64,000 nt of DNA, taken from NCBI GenBank assembly GCA_001515945.1, contig LOER01000016.1, positions 310,001 through 374,000 of the forward strand, read 5' to 3'. Position 1 is the stretch's first letter. Each line of letters opens with the position of its first letter. This document shows positions 18,421 to 25,963 of the stretch, one piece after another. The notes beneath the pieces are model-generated. The model was not told the origin of the DNA and ran no database searches. It worked only from the letters and a program-made list of their open reading frames with translations. The position numbers were made by a program, and so were the translations under genes. This DNA is from Desulfitibacter sp. BRH_c19. Lineage in GTDB: Bacteria > Bacillota > DSM-16504 > Desulfitibacterales > Desulfitibacteraceae.

Positions 18421-19569
18421 CTAATTAAACAACCATTTTGCTAGGACTGGCTTTTTAACAGTTACTGCACTACTTGGGCAAAGTTCCTGACAGCAATAAC
18501 AATAAATACATTCATTCAAATCAACTTTTGGAATTTTCTTTTCCATCACTAATGCTTCAGCAGGGCAGCTTTCAATACACATTTTACATGCTGTACACTT
18601 TTCATTTGAAAATTTTACAACAGGTTTTAACCATTTATAAATACTACCTAATAGTCTTTTAGGAACTCTTTTGGCAAACCGATCAGAAAAATCGGCATAC
18701 TTAGTTGCAACAGGTATCTCAAAAGGTACAACCTCTTTATTAGTATCACCAAGATGAGTAACTATATCATCTGTTAAAGAAATAATACCTCTTTCATGGG
18801 CAAGCTTAAGGAGTGGTATTTCTGAAGGTTTTATTCCAATAATTTGGGCTGCAGCAATGTCAACTTGATAACTCTCTGTACTAGCAATTATATAACCTGC
18901 AAATTTTGGTGATCCACTAGATGGGCCTTCTCCTTCCATACCAACAATAGCATCCATTATAGTAATACTGGGGCTCAAAAATTCATTGATTTTAATAATC
19001 AAATCACAAAAGTTTTCTATATCTGAAAGTTCTAAATGATATTTTGCCTTGATTAGTCCAGGGATGCATCCGTAAAGGTTTTTGGGTCCACCGGTAACTA
19101 CAGTTAACCCATGTGTTTTTAGTTTTGGCATGTTTATTAGATAATCACTATCCACAACAGCTTTAAGGAGCTGTAGTTCTCTATCTATGTTTTTTAGTTT
19201 AATATTCACCTTGTATGGAGTAAGATCAAAATTCAATTCAGCCCCGGATTCTTCTGCCGCCCAATCCATTCCTGTAGCTTTATAAACAGACCTTAATCTT
19301 GATATTGAATTAGGTCCCCCAGGACTGTCACCAATAATAACTCGGGCTCCCTTAGTAATAAAGTAACTGCAAACCTCTTTAACCAAGATGGGATGAGTTG
19401 TTACTGCCTGTTCTGGAGTTCTTCTGGTAAGTAAGTTAGGTTTTATAAAGACTGTTTTACTTTTAAAAACTTGATTTAGAAATGAGTCATTGATTATCCT
19501 ATTAATATATTCCTTTATCCTTGTATCTTCATAATCATTACATTTATATGTATGAACTATTTTTTCCAC
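18421..19569 (-). CDS. DUF362 protein with C-terminal ferredoxin domain
   Basis: Residues 1-300 form a DUF362 domain (KTVFIKPNLL, VTGGPKNLYGCIPGLIKAKYH). The C-terminus carries two 4Fe-4S motifs: CTACKMCIESCP and CIYCYCCQELCP, the second with an extra cysteine. DUF362 proteins are widespread in anaerobes and no function is firmly assigned; the fusion with a two-cluster ferredoxin points to electron transfer. It is 8 bases from nfo and probably the last gene of the lspA-rluD-hslO-nfo series. Not recognised beyond the domain level. Confidence 0.82.
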   Translation of the reverse strand: MEKIVHTYKCNDYEDTRIKEYINRIINDSFLNQVFKSKTVFIKPNLLTRRTPEQAVTTHPILVKEVCSYFITKGARVIIGDSPGGPNSISRLRSVYKATGMDWAAEESGAELNFDLTPYKVNIKLKNIDRELQLLKAVVDSDYLINMPKLKTHGLTVVTGGPKNLYGCIPGLIKAKYHLELSDIENFCDLIIKINEFLSPSITIMDAIVGMEGEGPSSGSPKFAGYIIASTESYQVDIAAAQIIGIKPSEIPLLKLAHERGIISLTDDIVTHLGDTNKEVVPFEIPVATKYADFSDRFAKRVPKRLLGSIYKWLKPVVKFSNEKCTACKMCIESCPAEALVMEKKIPKVDLNECIYCYCCQELCPSSAVTVKKPVLAKWLFN

Positions 19570-19576
19570 CTATAAC

Positions 19577-20401
19577 TCACTCCTGCCGTAGTATATCTAT
19601 CTCTTTAGGATATACTTCAATACCTCCAGGTGTCTCAAGAATAAAAGGTATGTTCTTGAAATAATCTATCTTTACAAGTTCTTTAAAGAAACCAATTCCT
19701 AGCTCCCCTTCTCCTAAAGAAGCATGTCTATCTCCTTTACTACCAATTGGCTTTAAAGAATCATTTAGATGAAATGCCTTAAGCCTTGATATCCCAATGA
19801 GCTTATCAAAGTGATCTAAAACGCTTTGTAACTCATTTTTTATATCGTAACCTGCAGAATAAACGTGACATGTATCAAAGCATATACCTAATCTTTCCTT
19901 GTATTTACAATGCTCTATTATATCCTGAAGCTCTTCAAAGGTACTTCCAATCTCAGTACCTGAACCAGCCATTGTTTCAAGAAGAATCATGGTATTATTG
20001 TTTACCTTTTCAAACACCTGGTTCAAACCTTGAATAATTCTCCCTATTGCAAAAGGCAATCCTTTACCAACATGTCTACCCGGATGAATACAAAGATATG
20101 GTACGTCTAATCTTTCGATTCTTAATAAATCATCTGCAGTTGTCTCAATAGAAAAATTCCAGGAATCCTCTACAGGCGACGCTAAGTTTATAGTATATGG
20201 GGAATGGGCCATTACTGGCCCAAATTTATGTTTCTTTAGTAAGTCTTTATACTTTTTCAGATCTTGATCATCAAATTTCTTTGCCTTTGCTCCTCTAGGG
20301 TTTCGTGTAAAAAACTGTAAAGTATTTGCGCCAATGCTTTCTGCAGTTTGAACCGCTTTTGCAAATCCCTTAGCAATGGATACATGGGCTCCTATGTACA
20401 T
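19577..20401 (-). CDS. nfo: Deoxyribonuclease IV (AP endonuclease)
   Basis: Nfo cleaves DNA at abasic sites with three zinc ions in a TIM barrel. The metal-binding motifs are present in order: AHSPYTINLASP (about residue 68), CIHPGRHVGKG (about 107), LLETMAGSGTEIG (about 142), GICFDTCHVYSAGYD (about 176) and FHLNDSLKPIGSKGDRHASLGEG (in parts, about 213-235). 274 residues. Its ATG overlaps the hslO stop by one base, indicating coupling. Confidence 0.96.
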   Translation of the reverse strand: MYIGAHVSIAKGFAKAVQTAESIGANTLQFFTRNPRGAKAKKFDDQDLKKYKDLLKKHKFGPVMAHSPYTINLASPVEDSWNFSIETTADDLLRIERLDVPYLCIHPGRHVGKGLPFAIGRIIQGLNQVFEKVNNNTMILLETMAGSGTEIGSTFEELQDIIEHCKYKERLGICFDTCHVYSAGYDIKNELQSVLDHFDKLIGISRLKAFHLNDSLKPIGSKGDRHASLGEGELGIGFFKELVKIDYFKNIPFILETPGGIEVYPKEIDILRQE

Positions 20402-21288
20402 TAACTCTCGTCTCCTTTAGCTTTGGCCAAAATATCTAAAAGTGCTTTTTCATCTAGCTCGTAGGTTTCATTGCAAAAGTGACACACAAGTTCGGCCTTC
20501 TTTTCAGTATTAATAATATCTTTTATTTCCGCTTCCCCTAAACTGATCACAATTTTTTCTATTTTATCGATACTACATCCGCATTCAAAATCTACTTCTT
20601 TTTCCTCATGAACTACCACATTCCAAGGATTACATAAGTATTCCACGATATCCATGCTTTCCTTGCCCTTTTCAACAAAACTGCTTACTGCACCCAACTC
20701 CATAACTTTTTTTTCTAAATGGGCAACAATCTCTTCTGGAGCGTCAGGCAATAATTGTATTAAATAACCACCAGCGCCTTTAACAGTAGTGTCTTTATCT
20801 ACCAGTACACCCATGCCCACAGCAGTTGGTATTTGTTCGGAAGAATGAAAGTAATGTGATATGTCATCGCCAATCTCTCCGCTAATTAGCGGAGAACTAC
20901 CTGTATAGACTCCTTTTAATTTAAGGTCTTTGATAACATAAAGCATTCCTTGACCTACAGCTTTTCCCACATCCATTTTTCCAGATTGTTCAGGTTCAAT
21001 ATATACGTGAGGATTACTGACATACCCTTTTACTTTACCCTTGTTACCAGCCACAGCCAAAAGGACTCCCAATGGTCCGTCACCTTCAATTTTGATAGTA
21101 ACTGTCTCCTGGTTTTTCAGACCCGCTCCTATTAAAAGAGCACCAGTTAAAATCCTTCCAAGGGCAGCTGTTGCAGTAGGATAAGTACCATGTATAAGTC
21201 TTGCTTTTTCTACAAGTTTAGTAGTGTTTGCTGCAACTATCCTAATATTACCATCAGCCGCAGTAGCTCTAACCAGCTTGTCCTGCAT
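20401..21288 (-). CDS. hslO: Redox-regulated chaperone Hsp33
   Basis: Hsp33 is a holdase activated by oxidation of its zinc-bound cysteines. The C-terminal zinc centre is clear: CGCS (about residue 237) and CHFC (about 270), matching the family CxC...CxxC pattern. The N-terminal domain begins DKLVRATAADGNIRIVAANTT, typical of the family. 295 residues. It lies 20 bases after rluD. Confidence 0.95.
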   Translation of the reverse strand: MQDKLVRATAADGNIRIVAANTTKLVEKARLIHGTYPTATAALGRILTGALLIGAGLKNQETVTIKIEGDGPLGVLLAVAGNKGKVKGYVSNPHVYIEPEQSGKMDVGKAVGQGMLYVIKDLKLKGVYTGSSPLISGEIGDDISHYFHSSEQIPTAVGMGVLVDKDTTVKGAGGYLIQLLPDAPEEIVAHLEKKVMELGAVSSFVEKGKESMDIVEYLCNPWNVVVHEEKEVDFECGCSIDKIEKIVISLGEAEIKDIINTEKKAELVCHFCNETYELDEKALLDILAKAKGDES

Positions 21289-21308
21289 GTTTATTCTCCC
21301 TTCAATAA

Positions 21309-22217
21309 TTAAGTACGTAAAATATTTAGTGCCTTTTGGAAATAATCAGGCAATGGAGCCTTAAACTCCATATAATTATTATGATCCGGATGCAAAAAAC
21401 CTAATGTTTCAGCATGAAGAGCCTGTCCTTTAAAACCTAAATTATTTTTTGCCTTTGAATACTTAGGGTCACCAACAACAGGATGTTTAATATAGCTCAT
21501 ATGTACTCTTATTTGATGAGTTCTACCAGTCCTTAACTTTGCTTCAATGAAAGTATAATCTTTAAAATTCTCTAGAACCCTAAAATGAGTTTCCGCTACC
21601 TTGGCATTCTTTACTCCAACTGCCATTCTTTTTCTATCTACTGGATGACGTCCAATAGTTGTCTTTATGATACCCGCTGGCCTATTTATATTTCCATATA
21701 CTAATGCTTTGTAAACCCTATTCACGCTATGCTCCTTTATTTGGGCAGCAAGATTCAGATGGGCCTTATCACTTTTTGCAACCACTAGTACCCCAGAAGT
21801 ATCTTTATCAATTCTATGGACAATACCAGGTCTCAAGACACCATTAATACCTGATAAATCTTTACAATGATCTAAAAGTGCATTAACTAATGTACCTGAA
21901 TAATTTCCTGGGGCAGGATGTACCACCATTCCTTGGGGTTTATTTACTACCACCAAATGACTATCTTCATATAATATTTCTATATCAATTTTTTCTGGTT
22001 CAACGTCTAAGGGTTTAGGTTCAGGCAAGGATAAAATAATTTCATCCATATCTTTCAGTTTATAGTTGGCCTTAGTATTATCATTGTTTACCTTTACAGA
22101 ACCTTCATTTATTAATTTCTGTATTTGACTCCTGCTCATTTCAGGTAGCATACTTGATAAAAAAAGATCTATCCTCTTATCAAAATTATCTTGTTCTGGA
22201 ATAAAGATCTTCTTCAT
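21309..22217 (-). CDS. rluD: RluA/RluD-family 23S rRNA pseudouridine synthase
   Basis: An S4 RNA-binding domain (residues 15-75, RSQIQKLINEGSVKVN) precedes the pseudouridine synthase domain with the catalytic motif HRIDKDTSGVLVVAKS, where the first aspartate is catalytic, and RTGRTHQIRVHM. 302 residues. Located directly after lspA, the normal Firmicutes pairing (YlyB in Bacillus), with a 4-base gap. The exact RNA site modified is inferred from family only. Confidence 0.93.
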   Translation of the reverse strand: MKKIFIPEQDNFDKRIDLFLSSMLPEMSRSQIQKLINEGSVKVNNDNTKANYKLKDMDEIILSLPEPKPLDVEPEKIDIEILYEDSHLVVVNKPQGMVVHPAPGNYSGTLVNALLDHCKDLSGINGVLRPGIVHRIDKDTSGVLVVAKSDKAHLNLAAQIKEHSVNRVYKALVYGNINRPAGIIKTTIGRHPVDRKRMAVGVKNAKVAETHFRVLENFKDYTFIEAKLRTGRTHQIRVHMSYIKHPVVGDPKYSKAKNNLGFKGQALHAETLGFLHPDHNNYMEFKAPLPDYFQKALNILRT

Positions 22218-22221
22218 TCAA

Positions 22222-22665
22222 TCACCCAACCTGTTCTTGCCAAGTTAATAATTGCCAAGCTAATAAAATTACTCCGATAACAATTGCCATATCTGCTACA
22301 TTAAACACAGGCCAAATTCTAAAATCCAAAAAATCTACCACATAGGAAAATCTAATTCTATCTATAAGATTTCCAACGGCACCACCTAGTTGTAAAGATA
22401 ATGCAATAGTTAAAATAACATTTTTTTGTGCTAGTTTCCAGTATACCCCCACAAGAAGCAAAATAACTAAAGAAGTCACAAGAATAAAAAAGGCCATTCT
22501 ATTTTGTAATATACCAAAGGCGGCTCCTGGGTTTCTTACGAAAGTAATATGAAAAATGTTTTCTATTACAGGTACTGTTTCATTAGGATACATTGTAATT
22601 ATAATGAAATATTTTGTAAGCTGATCTATTATAACAATAAGAAATGCAGTTAAAGCAAATATCAC
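22222..22665 (-). CDS. lspA: Lipoprotein signal peptidase (signal peptidase II)
   Basis: LspA removes signal peptides from prolipoproteins in the membrane. Four membrane helices are predicted in 147 residues. The catalytic aspartates lie in GNLIDRIRFSYVVDFLDF and FNVADMAIVIG; the N-terminal IDQLTKYFI segment is conserved. It starts the lspA-rluD pair; the gene upstream is separated by 130 bases with a terminator. Confidence 0.95.
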   Translation of the reverse strand: MIFALTAFLIVIIDQLTKYFIIITMYPNETVPVIENIFHITFVRNPGAAFGILQNRMAFFILVTSLVILLLVGVYWKLAQKNVILTIALSLQLGGAVGNLIDRIRFSYVVDFLDFRIWPVFNVADMAIVIGVILLAWQLLTWQEQVG

Positions 22666-22766
22666 AGATTATCACTCCTAGTCCAGTTCATACTTTCTAA
22701 CAAGTATCTTTAATCGTCGTGAAAATTGTAACATTAGTTACCATTTCTATCAAGTAACCTTATAAT

Positions 22767-22797
22767 TAAAAAAAAGCTATGGATAAACCACAGCTTT
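22767..22797 (-). terminator. Terminator after the YteA-type zinc finger gene
   Basis: On the minus strand AAAGCTGTGG, TTTAT, CCATAGCTTT and then TTTTT. The hairpin starts within the last codons and stop of the gene ending at 22796. Confidence 0.75.
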
Positions 22798-23488
22798 ATT
22801 CTTTATCCTTAAACTTTTCACCTTCTGTTTCGCCTACTACCTTTTCTATTGGGCTACTCTCATCATCATGCCCATACACATCTTCATAAAAAACCCCATC
22901 TTTTCCTTTGAAATAGGGTATACCTTCAACCATTTCTACTATTCCCCTATCCTCATCAAGGTCAGTACCCCCGTAATAGGATCCTGCACCTGCCCCGTAT
23001 GCATGTTCATTCCACCTTGCCATATCCTGCCAAGTATCCTCGGGGTCCATTTCCTGCTTTTCTCTCATATATACTGGTATAACCTTCTCTTCTATAGGTC
23101 TTATGTTGTTGTCACCTGTTTCTACTAGCTTTTCTCTGCAATGAACACATTTTGTTGTTTCAGGTAAAACTTCAAGTCTTTCTTTATCAATCACATGACC
23201 ACATTCATCGCAGTATCCATAAGTTCCCTGTTTGATTTGACTTAAAGCATCTTCAACCTTTTCAAGCTGTATTCTAGCATTATCCACCAAGCTAAGGTCT
23301 TTAGATCTTTCAAAAAGTTCACTAGCTACATCTCCCGGATGGTTATCATAAAGAGATAACTCACCAATAGAATCCCGCATAGAAGACTCTAAACCTGTAT
23401 CTTGAAGCACTTGAATCCTTTTTGTTATATCCTCCTTCATCTTTAGCAACCTATCACGATATTTTTGCAATAAAGATTGATTAAGCAG
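22796..23488 (-). CDS. TraR/DksA-type C4 zinc finger protein (YteA family)
   Basis: A coiled-coil N-terminus (QKYRDRLLKMKEDITKRIQ) is followed by a C4 zinc finger, CDECGHVIDKERLEVLP with CVHC 21 residues after the first pair. This is the layout of YteA, a Bacillus sporulation-associated DksA/TraR relative. The C-terminus (130-224) is acidic and contains WNEHAYGAGAGSYYGGTD. A TTG at 23470 has no ribosome binding site near it. The only good one (GGAGG at 23499-23503) lies 10 bases before an in-frame CTG at 23488, which adds LNQSLL before QKYRDRLL, as in homologues starting NQ-LLQ. I therefore suggest a rare CTG start. Confidence 0.85.
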   Translation of the reverse strand: MLNQSLLQKYRDRLLKMKEDITKRIQVLQDTGLESSMRDSIGELSLYDNHPGDVASELFERSKDLSLVDNARIQLEKVEDALSQIKQGTYGYCDECGHVIDKERLEVLPETTKCVHCREKLVETGDNNIRPIEEKVIPVYMREKQEMDPEDTWQDMARWNEHAYGAGAGSYYGGTDLDEDRGIVEMVEGIPYFKGKDGVFYEDVYGHDDESSPIEKVVGETEGEKFKDKE

Positions 23489-23510
23489 GGTTAACGCACC
23501 TCCATTATGA

Positions 23511-23705
23511 AGTTGAAGTAAGATCTTAATTCAGATTGAGATTCTGCTCCCACTAAATTTGACGCAGTTCTTAGCTTAGCAAAGTGCATTTATTTGCGAA
23601 GCTTTAGAAATGCTAATGCAAAGCTAGAGCTACTAATGAATGACTTAGTTGGCGTTGTACTCCCAATTATTGAATGTGAAGACTTACTCCAAAATTAGTC
23701 AGTTA
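23511..23705 (+). repeat. Structured intergenic repeat B, copy 1
   Basis: The segment matches 57401-57575 (read on the other strand): GAAGTAAGATCTTAATTCAG at the start, GAATGACTTAGTTGGCG in the middle (one base differs) and TTAGTCAGTTAA at the end. This copy carries a diverged version of the GTAG hairpin at 23564-23620 at a place where copy 2 has none, and lacks the hairpin where copy 2 has it. It fills the gap between the DUF5665 gene and the YteA-type gene. Confidence 0.75.
23564..23620 (+). repeat. Degenerate copy of the GTAG hairpin element (H6)
   Basis: GCAGTTCTTAGCTTAGCAAA and TTTGCGAAGCTTTAGAAATG form an imperfect palindrome that aligns with the 44-bp hairpin of 54.9-63.7 kb, including the downstream GCTAATGCAAAGCTAGAG against CTAGTGCAAGGCTAGAAG of copy H4. 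The stem sequence differs but still pairs. Confidence 0.5.
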
Positions 23706-23714
23706 ATAAGCTTC

Positions 23715-24002
23715 CTAATAAGATTGTTCCCTAACCATCTGGACAATATCAGCAATTAAATCACCAATGAATGGTAAGTTTAACAAAACCATTTTTTGAA
23801 GAAAGTATATTACCAAGGCACCAAGCAAAGTAAAACCAACTGCCATACCCAGCCCTCTAGCAACACCTGCTAAAAAGTTCATATATAAAAGCTTTTTTGG
23901 ATTCTCCAAGAGACTGACGTATTCACGTATTTGTGCTTTTTCTAGAATATATGCCAGGTTAGATAATTTCTCTTCTAGAGATTTATTTTCATTTTTCTCC
24001 AA
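23715..24002 (-). CDS. DUF5665 domain small membrane protein
   Basis: 95 residues with an N-terminal helical stretch (LEEKLSNLAYILEKAQIREY) and one or two membrane segments from about residue 48 to 80 (GVARGLGMAVGFTLLGALVI). The LLENPKKLLYMNFLAGVARGLG region is the DUF5665 hallmark in Firmicutes. Function unknown. It stands alone between the PFL gene and repeat B1. Confidence 0.75.
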   Translation of the reverse strand: MEKNENKSLEEKLSNLAYILEKAQIREYVSLLENPKKLLYMNFLAGVARGLGMAVGFTLLGALVIYFLQKMVLLNLPFIGDLIADIVQMVREQSY

Positions 24003-24104
24003 TTTGTTACCCCCAATGACATATTGGCAACAGTATAATACTAATTAAAGTAATATGCATTTAACATTAAAAAATACCTGTAATTAATTAGATATTAATT
24101 TAGG

Positions 24105-25478
24105 CTAATTCGTAAGAGCTTGAATAGGAGCAGGAATTCTACCCCCTCTACTTATAAAACAATCACTTGACCATTTGTTTATAGGCATCACAGGAGCAGT
24201 ACCCAATAAGCCACCAAACTCTACCCTCTCTCCAACAGTCTTTCCAGGTACAGGAATTATTCTCACAGCTGTTGTTTTGTTATTAATCATTCCAATGGCA
24301 GCTTCATCAGCAATTACGGCAGAAATAGTAGCTGCAGTAGTATCCCCTGGAACTGCAATCATGTCTAATCCGACAGAACATACACATGTCATTGCCTCAA
24401 GCTTTTCTATGGTTAAAGCTCCTTCTTCTACTGCTCTTATCATTCCTGCATCCTCACTTACGGGAATAAATGCACCACTTAAGCCTCCCACATAGGATGA
24501 TGCCATTGATCCACCTTTTTTTACAGCATCGTTAAGCATGGCCAAAGCAGCTGTTGTTCCTGGAGCACCACATCGTCCCACACCTAGACTCTCTATTATT
24601 TCAGCAACACTATCTCCTAATGCTGGTGTTGGTGCAAGAGACAAATCAACTATTCCAAAAGGCACTCCCAATTTTGTTGAAGCAGTCCTACCCACTAATT
24701 CTCCCATTCGTGTAACTTTAAAAGCCGTTTTCTTAATAACCTCTGCAATGCTACCAAGATCATGGTTTGGGTATTTTCTAACAGCATTCAAGACAACACC
24801 AGGTCCACTTACGCCAACATTGATAACTGTCTCTGGTTCCCCAATGCCATGAAATGCCCCTGCCATAAATGGATTATCTTCAGGTACATTGCAAAAAACA
24901 ACCAATTTTGCACATCCTAATCCACCTTGATCTGCTGTATATTCAGCTGTTTTTTTGATTATTTCTCCCATTAATTTGACAGCATCCATATTTATTCCAG
25001 CTTTGGTAGAACCAATATTTACAGATGAACAAACCCTTTCAGTTACACTTAAAGCCTCCGGTATACTATTGATTAACATTCTGTCAGCTGTAGTAAAACC
25101 TTTATGTACCAACGCAGAAAAGCCACCTATAAAGTTCACTCCAACCTCACCTGCTGCCCTATCCATAGCTTGGGCAGCTTCGATATAGTCCTGCAAGTTT
25201 TCACCCTTCATAACAAGTGAAATGGGAGTTACAGAGATCCTTTTATTAATAATAGGTATTCCATATTCTTTTTCAATTTCTTCTCCGACTCTTACTAGAT
25301 CTCTGGCTCGTCCTACGATCTTTTCATAAATGTTTTGGCTGGTTTTCCGTGGTAAATCTGTCCGGCAATCCATAAGGTTTATTCCCATTGTAACTGTTCT
25401 TATGTCAAGATGTTCATTTTCTACCATATGGATAGTTTCCAAAATTTCTTCTCGGCTAAAATATAAAGGCATTTTCAT
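24105..25478 (-). CDS. PFL family protein (DUF711)
   Basis: 457 residues of the DUF711/UPF0210 family, structurally related to pyruvate formate-lyase-like barrels but without a proven activity. Conserved glycine-rich segments include [35 protein letters not shown] and [13 protein letters not shown] at the end. It is 11 bases downstream of an ACT-domain gene, a pairing conserved widely in bacteria and archaea, which suggests amino acid-responsive regulation of this protein. Confidence 0.9.
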   Translation of the reverse strand: MKMPLYFSREEILETIHMVENEHLDIRTVTMGINLMDCRTDLPRKTSQNIYEKIVGRARDLVRVGEEIEKEYGIPIINKRISVTPISLVMKGENLQDYIEAAQAMDRAAGEVGVNFIGGFSALVHKGFTTADRMLINSIPEALSVTERVCSSVNIGSTKAGINMDAVKLMGEIIKKTAEYTADQGGLGCAKLVVFCNVPEDNPFMAGAFHGIGEPETVINVGVSGPGVVLNAVRKYPNHDLGSIAEVIKKTAFKVTRMGELVGRTASTKLGVPFGIVDLSLAPTPALGDSVAEIIESLGVGRCGAPGTTAALAMLNDAVKKGGSMASSYVGGLSGAFIPVSEDAGMIRAVEEGALTIEKLEAMTCVCSVGLDMIAVPGDTTAATISAVIADEAAIGMINNKTTAVRIIPVPGKTVGERVEFGGLLGTAPVMPINKWSSDCFISRGGRIPAPIQALTN

Positions 25479-25489
25479 TCCTCCATCTA

Positions 25490-25768
25490 TTATATACGGT
25501 GCATATAATTAAAAACATCTTCCCTTTGTACAGTAATTTTAACTCCAAGTTCATTACCCGTATCTTCTAGTCGTATTAATAAATCACTATAATCAATCTT
25601 AGTACTATTTGTATCTGCCACTAGAATCATTGTAAAAAAGTTCTGCATAATTGTTTGGCTTATATCAAGAATATTTACATGAGTATCTGCCAAAACCCCT
25701 GTTACTGCGGCTATAATACCTACTCTATCTTTTCCAACAACTGTTATAACAATTTTTGAGCTTTCCAT
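25490..25768 (-). CDS. ACT domain protein (UPF0237, GcvR-like)
   Basis: 92 residues forming a single ACT domain: [24 protein letters not shown] is visible in parts at residues 10-34, with [14 protein letters not shown] following. Such domains bind amino acids. It is the first gene of a two-gene unit with the PFL/DUF711 gene. Function unproven. Confidence 0.9.
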   Translation of the reverse strand: MESSKIVITVVGKDRVGIIAAVTGVLADTHVNILDISQTIMQNFFTMILVADTNSTKIDYSDLLIRLEDTGNELGVKITVQREDVFNYMHRI

Positions 25769-25910
25769 TGCTATACCTCCATGAAGTTATGATTCTTTTT
25801 TAATACACTAATGACTATGTGTACTCTTAATAACGTGATAGTCATATTATCAAGTAATAATAATATATAGTAACCCCTTTTGCAAGAAATTACTTATCTG
25901 TTTTGTATAA

Positions 25911-25956
25911 AATAAAATAACCCATCATGGAATATCATTAGTCCAGATGAGTTATT
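25911..25956 (-). terminator. ileS terminator
   Basis: On the minus strand AATAACTCATC pairs with GATGGGTTATT (one wobble), followed by TTATTTTAT. It lies 8 bases after the ileS stop. The remaining 140 bases to the ACT gene hold nothing else recognisable. Confidence 0.65.
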
Positions 25957-25963
25957 CTGTTGC

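Noticed and set aside
24175-24852. Long plus-strand ORFs opposite the PFL/DUF711 gene
   Set aside because: They mirror a conserved minus-strand gene, have low-complexity composition and no ribosome binding sites.
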